Positions 45,400 through 54,217 of a stretch of 64,000 nt of DNA are shown here, one piece after another. A program made the position numbers and the translations under genes. The stretch lies in contig NZ_JABCSC020000001.1 in NCBI RefSeq assembly GCF_012972705.2, forward strand, positions 1,488,001 to 1,552,000, given 5' to 3'. The DNA comes from Uliginosibacterium aquaticum. GTDB lineage: Bacteria; Pseudomonadota; Gammaproteobacteria; Burkholderiales; Rhodocyclaceae. Within the stretch, counting starts at the first letter, position 1. Each line of letters begins with the position of its first letter. The notes below the pieces were generated by a model, which saw nothing but the letters and a program-made list of their open reading frames with translations, made no database searches and had not been told where the DNA came from.

Positions 45400-45699
45400 A
45401 TGCGCACCCTGAAATCATCCAGCGTTGTTCTGTTGCTGCCGCTGCTCGCAGCCTGTGTGGCCAGCACCACGCCACGCACCGACGAGCAATTCGGCACTTC
45501 ACTCAATTCGCTCAAGGCCATGCAGACGAGCAACCCGGCCGCTTCACTGGACTCCGATCCGGTGCGCGGTGTCGATGGCAAGGCCGCAGGCGAGGCCATG
45601 CGCAACTACAACGAGAGCTTCCGTCAGCCAGCGCCAACCGGTATGCAGACGCCATCTTCCGGTGGGACTGGCAGCAGCGGTGGCAGCACCACGAAGTAG
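45400..45699 (+). CDS. Small lipoprotein in the tad locus
   Basis: 99 residues. Lipobox LLAACVA with Cys19, then a low-complexity Ser/Gly/Thr tail. Occupies the position of CpaD/RcpB but is much shorter and not evidently homologous. May help secretin assembly; that is inference. Ribosome site GGGAGGA. Confidence 0.75.
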   Translation: MRTLKSSSVVLLLPLLAACVASTTPRTDEQFGTSLNSLKAMQTSNPAASLDSDPVRGVDGKAAGEAMRNYNESFRQPAPTGMQTPSSGGTGSSGGSTTK

Positions 45700-45709
45700 G
45701 TGACTGAAC

Positions 45710-46969
45710 ATGCGCGCGAACATCACCAAGCCACAAGGCGGCGGGATCGCGATCATGGTCGCGCTTTCGCTCGCAGTGTTGGTGGGCTTTGCCGGCCTGG
45801 TGCTGGATCTGGGGCGGCTGTATGTGAACCGGAGCGAGTTGCAGACTTCTGCCGATGCCTGCGCGCTGGCGGCGGCGGCCGAGCTGGTGTGCGATCCGGC
45901 CCTGGCTGGAGCTTGCACCGCGGGCATTCTGCTCGATGCCGAGAATGCCGGCGTGCTGGCTGCGGCGCGCAATAACCGGGACTTCCAGGCTACGGCTGCT
46001 GTGGTGACCACGGCCGACGTTCGATTTTCGATGAACTTCGTGCCCAACGGTGCCTATCTCACCCGGGCGACGGCAAATCCCGCATCGAAATTTGTGATGT
46101 GTATCGCCAGGGCGGATGGCATCGTGCCGCGCTTCATGCGGGCACTGAACGCGAATATCGGTCCTGCTTCACTGACGGCGACCGCTGTTGCCACGCAGTC
46201 TCCGTCCCAGAATTCCTGCGAAGTCATTCCATTGGGCGTGTGCAGCAAGTCCGGGGGCTACACGGTCGGAGCGTGGCTGCATTCAAATTTCACCTCTGCG
46301 GGTAATAACGATGATCTGGACGGCAGTTTCCGCTGGGTGGATTTCACGCCGAATGCCGGCGGCAATAGCGAAATCCGCGATCAGCTGGCCGGTGTCAATC
46401 AGGTCTGTGATCTGCAGATTGGCAGCCCGGTGCAGCAGCCGGGGCAGCAGCAAGGAGCCAAGAGTGCCTACAACACGCACTTCGGCATTTATCCGAATGG
46501 CGCGAACGCCTATTCGCCAGATCCTGCCTCCCCGAACTATGTGCAGCCGGCTGACACGGGTTATGCCTATCCGAACAAGTCGCCAGCCACGACGATCATT
46601 GCTATCGATACTTCGGCCTATGCCGATTTTGTGACACGGGCTGGAAGAAATGATCCATTTATTCCCGGTGAGTATGGCGTTAGCGGGCCGGGTGGCAATA
46701 TTTCTGGTAACCCACAAGATAGTTCTGTACTCAGTCTGGGAAATAGATCCCGCCGTCTGGTGACGGTCCCGATGATTAATTGTGCTGGGGGCCGAGACGT
46801 GACGATCGATGCCTGGGCTTGCGTCTTGATGCTCAATCCGATGTCCAATGGCGCGAGCGGAACCTTGTATCTCGAGTACAGGGGGCTGGCGACTGATGCT
46901 GACAGCCCATGCACGACCTCAGGCACGCCTGGGGGTTTCGGCCCGCTGGTGCCGGTGCTGGTGCAGTAG
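45710..46969 (+). CDS. TadG-like protein with Tad/TadE_G N-terminal domain
   Basis: 419 residues. N-terminus GGGIAIMVALSLAVLVGFAGLVLDLGRLYVNRSELQTSADACALAAAAEL is the Tad-like domain of TadG proteins. The long C-terminal region has several Cys and no known domain. Likely a pseudopilin-like or inner-membrane component. Confidence 0.85.
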   Translation: MRANITKPQGGGIAIMVALSLAVLVGFAGLVLDLGRLYVNRSELQTSADACALAAAAELVCDPALAGACTAGILLDAENAGVLAAARNNRDFQATAAVVTTADVRFSMNFVPNGAYLTRATANPASKFVMCIARADGIVPRFMRALNANIGPASLTATAVATQSPSQNSCEVIPLGVCSKSGGYTVGAWLHSNFTSAGNNDDLDGSFRWVDFTPNAGGNSEIRDQLAGVNQVCDLQIGSPVQQPGQQQGAKSAYNTHFGIYPNGANAYSPDPASPNYVQPADTGYAYPNKSPATTIIAIDTSAYADFVTRAGRNDPFIPGEYGVSGPGGNISGNPQDSSVLSLGNRSRRLVTVPMINCAGGRDVTIDAWACVLMLNPMSNGASGTLYLEYRGLATDADSPCTTSGTPGGFGPLVPVLVQ

Positions 46970-46975
46970 GAGGCC

Positions 46976-47431
46976 ATGATGAGCAGACGCGTTCAAGGTG
47001 GCGCCATGGTGGTCGAGTTCGCGATCCTGTTGCCGGTGATGGTGTTGCTGGCAGTCGGCATCATGGAGTATGGACGGGCGGTGTATCAGTACGACACCCT
47101 GACCAAATCGGCACGTAGTGCGGCGCGCTATCTGAGCCAGCATGCGGCAGGGAATGCCACGGCGATTGACATAGCTCGCAACCTGGCCGTCTGCGGGCAG
47201 CGCGACTGTTCCGGACAGCAGCCCCTGCTGCCGGGGCTGACGGTGGCCAATGTGGCGGTGTGCGACGCCAGCAACTGCGCCGGGACGCATCTTGGGCAGG
47301 CGACCGGGTCGGGCTCCCTCAATCTCGTGACGGTCACGATTACTGGCTATGTCTTCGATGCCATCGTGCCGGCCATGGTGCCGGATATCACTTTCGGCCC
47401 GATTCACGCCAGCATGAGGCAGGGATCATGA
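46976..47431 (+). CDS. tadE: TadE-family pseudopilin
   Basis: 151 residues: QGGAMVVEFAILLPVMVLLAVGIMEYGRAVYQYDTLTKSARSAARYL is a clear TadE N-terminal helix. Six Cys in the C-terminal part, probably disulfide-bonded. The stop overlaps the next gene (ATGA). Confidence 0.9.
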   Translation: MMSRRVQGGAMVVEFAILLPVMVLLAVGIMEYGRAVYQYDTLTKSARSAARYLSQHAAGNATAIDIARNLAVCGQRDCSGQQPLLPGLTVANVAVCDASNCAGTHLGQATGSGSLNLVTVTITGYVFDAIVPAMVPDITFGPIHASMRQGS

Positions 47432-47883
47432 AACGCCATCTTTCTTCTTTCCAGACGGGCGCCGCTGCTGTCGAGATGGCGATCCTGTTCGGGGTGTTCG
47501 CTATGCTTTTGCTGGGGACCATGGAAATGGGCCGGGTGATGTTTTACTGGAACACGGCCACCGAGCTGACCCGCATGGGCGCCCGCATGGCCGCCGTGTG
47601 CAATGTCGGTGAGCCGGTCGTTGCCCAGCAGATTGCCGCGTTCTATCCCCTGATCCCTGCCAACAAGGTTCTGCTCGAATACACGCCGTCCGGCTGCACG
47701 GCCGCGAACTGCACCGAAGTGACGGTCAGGGTGGAAGCCGGCCTGACGATCAATACCTATATCCCCTTCGTACCACTGGGGCTGACCCTGCCTGAATTTC
47801 GTACCACTCTGCCGCGTGAGAGCCTGGCCAGTTCGCTGCCGGGCGTGCAGGGCGGTGCCAATCCGGTGTGCGCAGCCCCCTGA
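47428..47883 (+). CDS. Second TadE-family pseudopilin (TadF-like)
   Basis: 151 residues: TGAAAVEMAILFGVFAMLLLGTMEMGRVMFYWNTATELTRMGARMAAV matches the TadE/F N-terminal domain. Equal in length to the preceding TadE, so the pair may be a duplication or TadE/TadF. Start inside the stop of tadE. Confidence 0.87.
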   Translation: MKRHLSSFQTGAAAVEMAILFGVFAMLLLGTMEMGRVMFYWNTATELTRMGARMAAVCNVGEPVVAQQIAAFYPLIPANKVLLEYTPSGCTAANCTEVTVRVEAGLTINTYIPFVPLGLTLPEFRTTLPRESLASSLPGVQGGANPVCAAP

Positions 47884-47905
47884 AACACAATCATGGATGC
47901 CCGCC

Positions 47906-49081
47906 ATGCAAATCAAGGTGCTCTGCCGCGAAGCTGCCCGTTTCAATGAGATCCGCCGCGCCGCGATCGACAAGGATCCGGAAGCCGAGGTGTCGGGTGG
48001 GGTATGGCGCGTCGAGGATTTGCCCACCTTCATCGATGGCGTCGGCCCTGATGTGTTGATCGTGGATCCGGCTACGTCCGATTCCTTGCACCCGATCGAG
48101 ACCCTGACCCAGCGCCGGCCCGATATCGAGATTCTGCTGGTGAGCCAGGATACGTCGGCGCAGTTCCTGATGCAGGCGATGCGTGCCGGTGTGCGCGAAG
48201 TGCTGCCGGCACCGGCCGATGATGCGGCACTGAAGAATGTGCTGGGGCGCATTCTGCTCAAGCGCAACCAGCTCGCCGGCCGGCGCGGTGATGGCAAGGT
48301 GCTGGCCTTCATCTCCTGCAAGGGGGGGGCTGGCGCGACTTTCCTGGCCTCGAATCTGGCTTATGCCCTGACTAGCGAACGTGGTAGCCGCGTGGCGCTG
48401 ATCGATCTGAATCTGCAGTTCGGTGATGCGGTGATGTTCGTCAGCGATCAGCGGCCACCGAGCAATCTGGCCGAGGTGGCGCGCGAGATCCATCGCCTGG
48501 ATGCATCGCTGCTGTCTGCGGCGATGCTCGAGGTGAGGCCGAATTTCCATGTTCTGGCCTCACCGGAGGATCCGGCTCATGCACCGGATGTGCGGCGCGA
48601 GCATGTCGAGGCGATCCTGCGCCTGGCCCGCCGCAACTACGATTTTGTGGTGGTGGATGTGGCGCGCAGCCTGGATGTGCTGACCCTGCAGGCACTGGAC
48701 ATGGCGGACCTGATTTTCCCGGTAGTGCAACTGACCCTGCCTTTCGTGAGGGACAGCAAGCGCCTGGCGGATGCCTTCCGCTCGCTCGACTATCCCGCCG
48801 AGCGCATTCGCATGATCGTGAATCGTTTCAGCAAGGGCGGTGAAATTACGGTGGCCGATGTGGAGCGGGCTGCCGGGCAGCGGGTGTATTGGAGCGTGCC
48901 GAACAGCTACATGGCTGCCGCGTCTTCGGTGAATCTTGGCGTGCCCATCGTGCAGGGGCAGCCCAGCGACGCGATCAGTCGTGAGCTGCGCGCGATGGCC
49001 GCCGATCTGGCGCCGGAGATGGGGCAGGCCGCGCATAGCACAGGCTGGTTGAGCAAGGTATTCGGCAATCGGAAGCATTGA
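47906..49081 (+). CDS. tadZ: TadZ/CpaE, ParA-like pilus localisation protein
   Basis: 391 residues: a receiver-like N-terminal domain (about 1-120) and a MinD/ParA-like ATPase domain. The P-loop is KGGAGATF, lacking the usual Lys before Thr, as in atypical CpaE/TadZ proteins. VVVDVARSLDVLTLQALDMADLIFPV is the Walker B region. ATG 47906 taken; 47897 is also in frame. Positions the tad system at the cell pole. Confidence 0.9.
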   Translation: MQIKVLCREAARFNEIRRAAIDKDPEAEVSGGVWRVEDLPTFIDGVGPDVLIVDPATSDSLHPIETLTQRRPDIEILLVSQDTSAQFLMQAMRAGVREVLPAPADDAALKNVLGRILLKRNQLAGRRGDGKVLAFISCKGGAGATFLASNLAYALTSERGSRVALIDLNLQFGDAVMFVSDQRPPSNLAEVAREIHRLDASLLSAAMLEVRPNFHVLASPEDPAHAPDVRREHVEAILRLARRNYDFVVVDVARSLDVLTLQALDMADLIFPVVQLTLPFVRDSKRLADAFRSLDYPAERIRMIVNRFSKGGEITVADVERAAGQRVYWSVPNSYMAAASSVNLGVPIVQGQPSDAISRELRAMAADLAPEMGQAAHSTGWLSKVFGNRKH

Positions 49082-49127
49082 GGGCGTCGCGCCGCAGGGC
49101 CGGGCGTGAGGCTGCGAGGAGAGAAAC

Positions 49128-50498
49128 GTGTCGCTGAGAGAACGTCTTGAAGCAGTCAGCACGAGCACCGTCAGTGCCCTGCCTGCGGAGCAGGCTACGC
49201 CGCGCGGAACTTCCGGGCGCAGCAGCCAGGCCTACCAGGAGCTCAAGAGTCACCTCCACAAGGTGATGCTGGAGCGGCTTGATCTGGAGGCGATGGAGAG
49301 CCTGACGCCGGATCGCTTGCAGGTCGAGTTGCGCACCATGGTCGAAGGGCTTCTGCAGGAAGAGAACATCGTCATCAATGATCAGGAGCGTCGCAGCCTG
49401 GTGCGTGATGTTCAGTACGAGATGGTGGGGCTGGGGCCATTGGAGCCGCTGCTGGCAGACCCGACGATTTCCGACATCCTGGTCAATAACGCCAGCCAGG
49501 TGTACGTGGAGCGTAGCGGGCGTATCGAGCAGAGCGAGGTGAGCTTCGTCAATGACGCGCATCTGATGAAAATCATCGACAAGATCGTGTCACGCGTCGG
49601 GCGCCGTATCGATGAATCGAGCCCGATGGTGGATGCACGCCTGCCCGATGGCTCGCGCGTGAATGCCATCGTGCCGCCACTGTCGCTCGATGGGCCGGTG
49701 CTGTCGATCCGTCGTTTCGCAGCCATTCCGCTGACCATGGACAGGCTGATCAGCTTGCACACCCTGGTGCCGGAAATGGCCGAACTGCTCGCCGGCCTGA
49801 TCCGTGCCAAGTTGAATGTGCTGATCTCGGGGGGTACCGGCAGCGGCAAGACGACGCTGCTGAACATCCTCTCCAGCTACATCCCGGGTGATGAACGCAT
49901 CATCACCATCGAGGATGCGGCCGAGCTTCAGCTGCAGCAGCCACACGTGGTGCGCCTGGAAACCCGCCCGGCCAATATCGAGGGGCGCGGTGAAGTCACC
50001 CAGCGCGCGCTGGTACGCAATGCCTTGCGCATGCGCCCGGATCGAATCATCCTCGGTGAGGTACGCGGGGCCGAGGCCTTCGACATGTTGCAGGCCATGA
50101 ACACCGGCCATGAAGGCTCGATGAGCACGGTGCATGCGAACTCACCGCGGGACGCTCTGATGCGTCTGGAGAACATGCTTGGCATGGCCGGCGTGAGTTC
50201 CCAGCCGCGCGTGATGCGCAGCCAGATTGCTTCGGCGATCAACGTGGTGGTGCAGGTGCAGCGCCTGCGCGATGGCAAACGCAAACTCATCAGCCTGCAG
50301 GAAGTGACCGGCATGGAAGGGGATGTCATCACCATGCAGGAGATCTTCAGCTTCCGCCAGACCGGCATGACGGAAGCTGGCGAAGTGCAGGGCTTTTTCT
50401 CGGCCAGTGGCGTGCGTCCCAAGTTCAGCGAGCGCTTGCGCGCCTACGGCATCACCTTGGCCGATTCGCTGTTTGATCCGGGCAAGCGCTTCGATTGA
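49128..50498 (+). CDS. tadA: Tad secretion ATPase TadA/CpaF
   Basis: 456 residues. Walker [10 protein letters not shown] near residue 235, Asp box [12 protein letters not shown], Walker [22 protein letters not shown] and His box [13 protein letters not shown] all present: a type II/IV secretion ATPase that powers pilus assembly. Starts with GTG at 49128 behind GAGGAG. Confidence 0.96.
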   Translation: MSLRERLEAVSTSTVSALPAEQATPRGTSGRSSQAYQELKSHLHKVMLERLDLEAMESLTPDRLQVELRTMVEGLLQEENIVINDQERRSLVRDVQYEMVGLGPLEPLLADPTISDILVNNASQVYVERSGRIEQSEVSFVNDAHLMKIIDKIVSRVGRRIDESSPMVDARLPDGSRVNAIVPPLSLDGPVLSIRRFAAIPLTMDRLISLHTLVPEMAELLAGLIRAKLNVLISGGTGSGKTTLLNILSSYIPGDERIITIEDAAELQLQQPHVVRLETRPANIEGRGEVTQRALVRNALRMRPDRIILGEVRGAEAFDMLQAMNTGHEGSMSTVHANSPRDALMRLENMLGMAGVSSQPRVMRSQIASAINVVVQVQRLRDGKRKLISLQEVTGMEGDVITMQEIFSFRQTGMTEAGEVQGFFSASGVRPKFSERLRAYGITLADSLFDPGKRFD

Positions 50499-50523
50499 GG
50501 CGCGGGCAGAGGAAGGAAGAATC

Positions 50524-51498
50524 ATGGACACCCTGTTTCTGTTCTTCGGCATCGCGGTATTCGTGGCTGTCGTGCTGGGTCTCGAAAGCGGCTTCATCTG
50601 GTGGAACACCACCCGTGGCCCTGAGGCCAAGCGCATCGAGCGCCGCTTGCGCGCAGCTTCGGCCGGTGCGCATAACCAGAGCCAGCTCACCATCCTGAAA
50701 CAACGCGCCTTGAGCGAGTCCAGCGGGCTGGAGCGCATGCTGCTGTTGCTGCCGCGGGTGCACCAGCTGGACCGCACCTTGCTGCAATCGGGCGCCACGC
50801 TCTCGGTGGCCGATTTCGTGGGCCTTACCGCGCTGATGGCTGCGCTCGGTTTCTTCGGAACCCTGCTGCTGGCACGTAACTTCCCGCTGGCACTGCTGCT
50901 GGCCGTGGTATGTGCCGTATTGCCCTCCCTGCATGTGATCCAGTTGCGTGCCAAGCGCCTGGTAAAGATCGAGGCGCAACTGCCCGATGCCATCGATCTG
51001 ATGGCCCGTGCGATGCGCGCCGGGCATGCCTTTCCGACTGCGCTGCAGATGGTGGGAGATGAGATGAGCGAACCGGTGGGGGCCGAATTCCGGGTGCTCT
51101 TCGATGAGATCAATTACGGCGTGGATCTGCGCGATGCGCTGCTCAATCTGCTCTCGCGGGTGCCCAGCACCGATCTGCGCTACTTCGTGGTGGCGGTGCT
51201 GATCCAGCGCGAAACCGGCGGTAATCTGGCCGAACTGCTCGACAGCATCAGCGCCATCGTACGCGAGCGTCTCAAGCTAATGGGCGAAGTCCGCACCCTC
51301 TCGGCCGAGGGACGCATGTCGGCATGGATTCTGGGCATGCTGCCGTTTGCCGTGGGGCTGGCGATCCAGATCTCGAACCCGAGTTTCCTGAGCGTGCTGT
51401 GGACCGATCCCTTCGGCCTCAAGCTTGTCTATGGTGCCGCATGCATGATGCTCTTCGGCGCCTGGTGGATGCGCCGGATCATCCGCATCCGGGTCTAG
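50524..51498 (+). CDS. tadB: Tad inner-membrane platform TadB
   Basis: 324 residues with an N-terminal span, two spans in the middle and two at the end; the T2SSF segment is LPDAIDLMARAMRAGHAFPTALQMVGDEM... DLRYFVVAVLIQRETGGNLAELLDSIS. ATG at 50524 follows AGGAAGA. Confidence 0.94.
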   Translation: MDTLFLFFGIAVFVAVVLGLESGFIWWNTTRGPEAKRIERRLRAASAGAHNQSQLTILKQRALSESSGLERMLLLLPRVHQLDRTLLQSGATLSVADFVGLTALMAALGFFGTLLLARNFPLALLLAVVCAVLPSLHVIQLRAKRLVKIEAQLPDAIDLMARAMRAGHAFPTALQMVGDEMSEPVGAEFRVLFDEINYGVDLRDALLNLLSRVPSTDLRYFVVAVLIQRETGGNLAELLDSISAIVRERLKLMGEVRTLSAEGRMSAWILGMLPFAVGLAIQISNPSFLSVLWTDPFGLKLVYGAACMMLFGAWWMRRIIRIRV

Positions 51499-51509
51499 GA
51501 GGCACGATC

Positions 51510-52457
51510 ATGACCCTCGTCCAGATAGCCTTTCTTGCCCTGATCTTCCTCGCCGTGAGTGGCCTGGTAGCCTTCATGCTCAGTGGCTTGCTGCCCAGTG
51601 CGGTGCGTGATCGCCTGCGGACCCTGGGCCCGGCCAGCGCCCCCAGTGAAGCCCGGGGCGGCGGGGCGGACTGGTTCTCGCGCATGGCGAGCCTGGTCCA
51701 TCCGCTGGAGCGGCTTTCTCTGCCCGAAGAGGGTTGGGAAAAATCCGGCATTCGCACGCGTTTTCTCAACGCTGGTATCCGCTCCTCTTCTGCCCCCACG
51801 CTCTACTTCAGCGCCAAGACGCTGCTCGCCCTGAGCTTTCCGCTGATTGCCTATATCGGCCTCTCGCTCAGTTCCAGCCGCATGCAGCTCAATGGCGTGT
51901 TGCTGATCCTGCTGCTGACCGCGAGCTTCGGCTACTACCTGCCCAATCTGGTGCTGGCCCATCTGGTGGCGAAACGGAAGCTGGACATCTTCGAGAACTT
52001 CCCGGATGCGCTGGATCTCATGACGGTGTGCGTGGAAGCCGGGCTGGGCGTGGATGCCGCGCTGGGGCGCGTAGCGGCCGATATCGAAACCAAGAGCGAG
52101 GTGCTCAGCGAAGAGTTGCGCCTGGTAGGCCTGGAGTTGCGGGCCGGCAGCGATCGCGAGCGGGCCCTGCGCAATCTGGCCGCGCGCACCGGCGTGGAAG
52201 AGGTGGATGGCTGGGTTTCGATGCTGGTGCAGGCGGACCGCTTCGGTACCAGCATCGCCGCTACGCTGCGCATCCAGTCCGACATGCTGCGGGTGAAGCG
52301 CCGCCAGCGCGCCGAGGAAGCCGCGGCCAAGATCGCCCTGAAACTGCTCTTCCCGCTGATCTTCTGCATCTTCCCCTCGCTGATGCTGGTCCTGCTCGGG
52401 CCGGCCCTGATCCAGATCTACCGCGTGCTCCTGCCGACGCTGGGAGGTGGTCAATGA
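51510..52457 (+). CDS. tadC: Tad inner-membrane platform TadC
   Basis: 315 residues; T2SSF domain FPDALDLMTVCVEAGLGVDAALGRVAADI... EEVDGWVSMLVQADRFGTSIAATLRIQSD, with membrane spans at both ends. Its stop overlaps the next gene (ATGA). Confidence 0.94.
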   Translation: MTLVQIAFLALIFLAVSGLVAFMLSGLLPSAVRDRLRTLGPASAPSEARGGGADWFSRMASLVHPLERLSLPEEGWEKSGIRTRFLNAGIRSSSAPTLYFSAKTLLALSFPLIAYIGLSLSSSRMQLNGVLLILLLTASFGYYLPNLVLAHLVAKRKLDIFENFPDALDLMTVCVEAGLGVDAALGRVAADIETKSEVLSEELRLVGLELRAGSDRERALRNLAARTGVEEVDGWVSMLVQADRFGTSIAATLRIQSDMLRVKRRQRAEEAAAKIALKLLFPLIFCIFPSLMLVLLGPALIQIYRVLLPTLGGGQ

Positions 52458-53662
52458 AAACCGATGCCCTGAAATGCGCAGCGCCAAAGCTGCTCCTGAT
52501 CGCCCTGATGCTGGCGCTGCCAGGCTGTTTCACGCCGTCCCCCAAAACCAAGGCGTCCGGCCCGACCTGGAAGATCGAGCCGGTGATGCGGGCCGGCAAC
52601 TCGCCCGACGCGCTGCGCTATGGCGAGAGTCTCTATCGCCTGGGTCGCTATCAGGATCTGCAGGCACGTGTGGCTGTCGCGGAGAGTTACTACCGCAAGG
52701 CGATTGCGGCGGATCCGCTGCATGCCGAGGCGCATGATGCGCTGGGGGTGCTGCTGGCTCGCAGCGAGCGCCTCGAAGAGGCCCTGATCCTGCTCGATCG
52801 TGCGGTGCAGCTGGCGCCCAACAAGGCCGGCCTGCGCAACAATCTGGGCTACGCGCAGTTTCTCGCCGGGCAGCTCGGGCCGGCGAATGCCCAGTTCCGT
52901 GAGGCCTTGCGTCTGGAGCCGGGTAATCCGCGGGCGGCCTACAATCTGCAGCTCGCGGCGCTGCCGGCACAGCCGCAAGTGGCGTCTGCGCAGCCGGTGG
53001 CGGATCTGCGCAGTGCGCCGAGTCTCGTGTTGAATGAGTCTGGTCCGCAGCGCATCGAGATGCGCTTTGCCAGTCAGCCGGCAGCCGCGGCAACGCCCTT
53101 GGCCGAGGCGATGGTGACGCCGGCCATATCACCCATCTCGCCTGCGCCAGCTCTTGCAATGGAGGCCTTCACTCTCGTCGCCGCGCCTGACAGCACGATA
53201 GCGGCGAATGATCTGGCTGATTGGCGCCTTGCCCTGTCACCGATGTTGTTCAGTGTGGCGGGTGTGGCGCACGCGCCTGCTTACCGGCTTGAGATATCCA
53301 ATGCCATGGGCATGCGTGGGGCCGCGCGCCGGGTGAAGGCCTTGCTCATGCGTGAGGGGGTTCCCGTCGCCAGGCTCAATGACCAGCGTCCCTTTACCCA
53401 GCAACAGACCCTTGTGCACTATGCCCGCGGCTATCAGGCCGAGGCTGAGCAGCTGGCCCGGCGCATCGGTGCCGAGACCGCAGCGGGAGACGATTTGCTG
53501 AGCAAGCGTGCGGTGCATCTGCGCATCGTGCTCGGCAAGGATGTGCGTCCGCTGGTAGCGAGCCTGCCGGAGGACGATCAGCCGCCGCAATTGGCTGCCT
53601 GGGCGCCGCCCGCACAGGCGTCGAGCCGTGCGTCTTCCTGGCTGGCACTACTGGGGCTCTGA
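52454..53662 (+). CDS. TadD-like TPR lipoprotein with LytR_C domain
   Basis: 402 residues. Lipobox LALPGC (Cys25), TPR repeats (about 50-180) with AIAADPLHAEAHDALGVLLARS and NKAGLRNNLGYAQFLAG, an Ala/Pro linker, then a LytR-C-like domain AYRLEISNAMGMRGAARRVKALLMREGVPVARL. TadD proteins are pilus lipoproteins with TPRs; the LytR_C part suggests cell-wall binding. Last gene of the tad run. Confidence 0.85.
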   Translation: MKTDALKCAAPKLLLIALMLALPGCFTPSPKTKASGPTWKIEPVMRAGNSPDALRYGESLYRLGRYQDLQARVAVAESYYRKAIAADPLHAEAHDALGVLLARSERLEEALILLDRAVQLAPNKAGLRNNLGYAQFLAGQLGPANAQFREALRLEPGNPRAAYNLQLAALPAQPQVASAQPVADLRSAPSLVLNESGPQRIEMRFASQPAAAATPLAEAMVTPAISPISPAPALAMEAFTLVAAPDSTIAANDLADWRLALSPMLFSVAGVAHAPAYRLEISNAMGMRGAARRVKALLMREGVPVARLNDQRPFTQQQTLVHYARGYQAEAEQLARRIGAETAAGDDLLSKRAVHLRIVLGKDVRPLVASLPEDDQPPQLAAWAPPAQASSRASSWLALLGL

Positions 53663-53697
53663 GCGGGAGCCGTATTGGGCAGGCTTGGTTTGGTCGG

Positions 53698-53713
53698 GCC
53701 GGCTTCAGCCGGC
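53698..53713. terminator. Hairpin between tad locus and nrdG
   Basis: GCCGGC-TTCA-GCCGGC, a perfect short stem between two convergent genes. There is no strong T run, so termination here is only likely. Confidence 0.5.
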
Positions 53714-53728
53714 GGGGCTTGGGCTTGT

Positions 53729-54217
53729 TCAGGCGCTCTGCAACTGGCGATTGCCGGCTTCGGCCCGACGCAGTTCGGCCAGCCGGATCAGGCGCTGATT
53801 GGCCGAGCCGCGCCAGGGCAGGGTGGTGGGCTGGTCCTGCAGATAGGGTCCGTCGATCAGCACATCGACATCCTGCAGCAGTGCCAGATGCTGAATGTCT
53901 TCATACAGGTAGCCGGTCCACAGCCAGATGTCCTTGTGTGGATAGCGCTGCTTGAAGGCGCGGCACAGCGCAGCGATGGCTTCGCGGTTGGCCGGCAGCA
54001 GCGGGTCGCCGCCGGAGAGGCTCAGGCCATCGTGATCGGCGCACAACTCCAGAATCCGCTCGCGGACTTCAGCCGTGAAGGGCTGGCCTGAGAGCCGGTT
54101 CCAGGTGCTGCGGTTGTAGCAGCCGGGGCAGGCATGCGCGCAGCCGGTGACGAACAGGGTCAGGCGCAGGCCTTCACCATTGACCACGTCACAGGCGTAA
54201 TAGCGCTCGTAATTCAT
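53729..54217 (-). CDS. nrdG: Anaerobic ribonucleotide reductase activating enzyme
   Basis: 162 residues, radical SAM activase for NrdD. Cluster ligands Cys26, Cys30, Cys33 in CAHACPGCYNRSTW; SLSGGDPLLPANREA is the SAM-binding GGE/GGD motif. Start overlaps the nrdD stop (ATGA), so coupled. Works without oxygen. Confidence 0.95.
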   Translation of the reverse strand: MNYERYYACDVVNGEGLRLTLFVTGCAHACPGCYNRSTWNRLSGQPFTAEVRERILELCADHDGLSLSGGDPLLPANREAIAALCRAFKQRYPHKDIWLWTGYLYEDIQHLALLQDVDVLIDGPYLQDQPTTLPWRGSANQRLIRLAELRRAEAGNRQLQSA

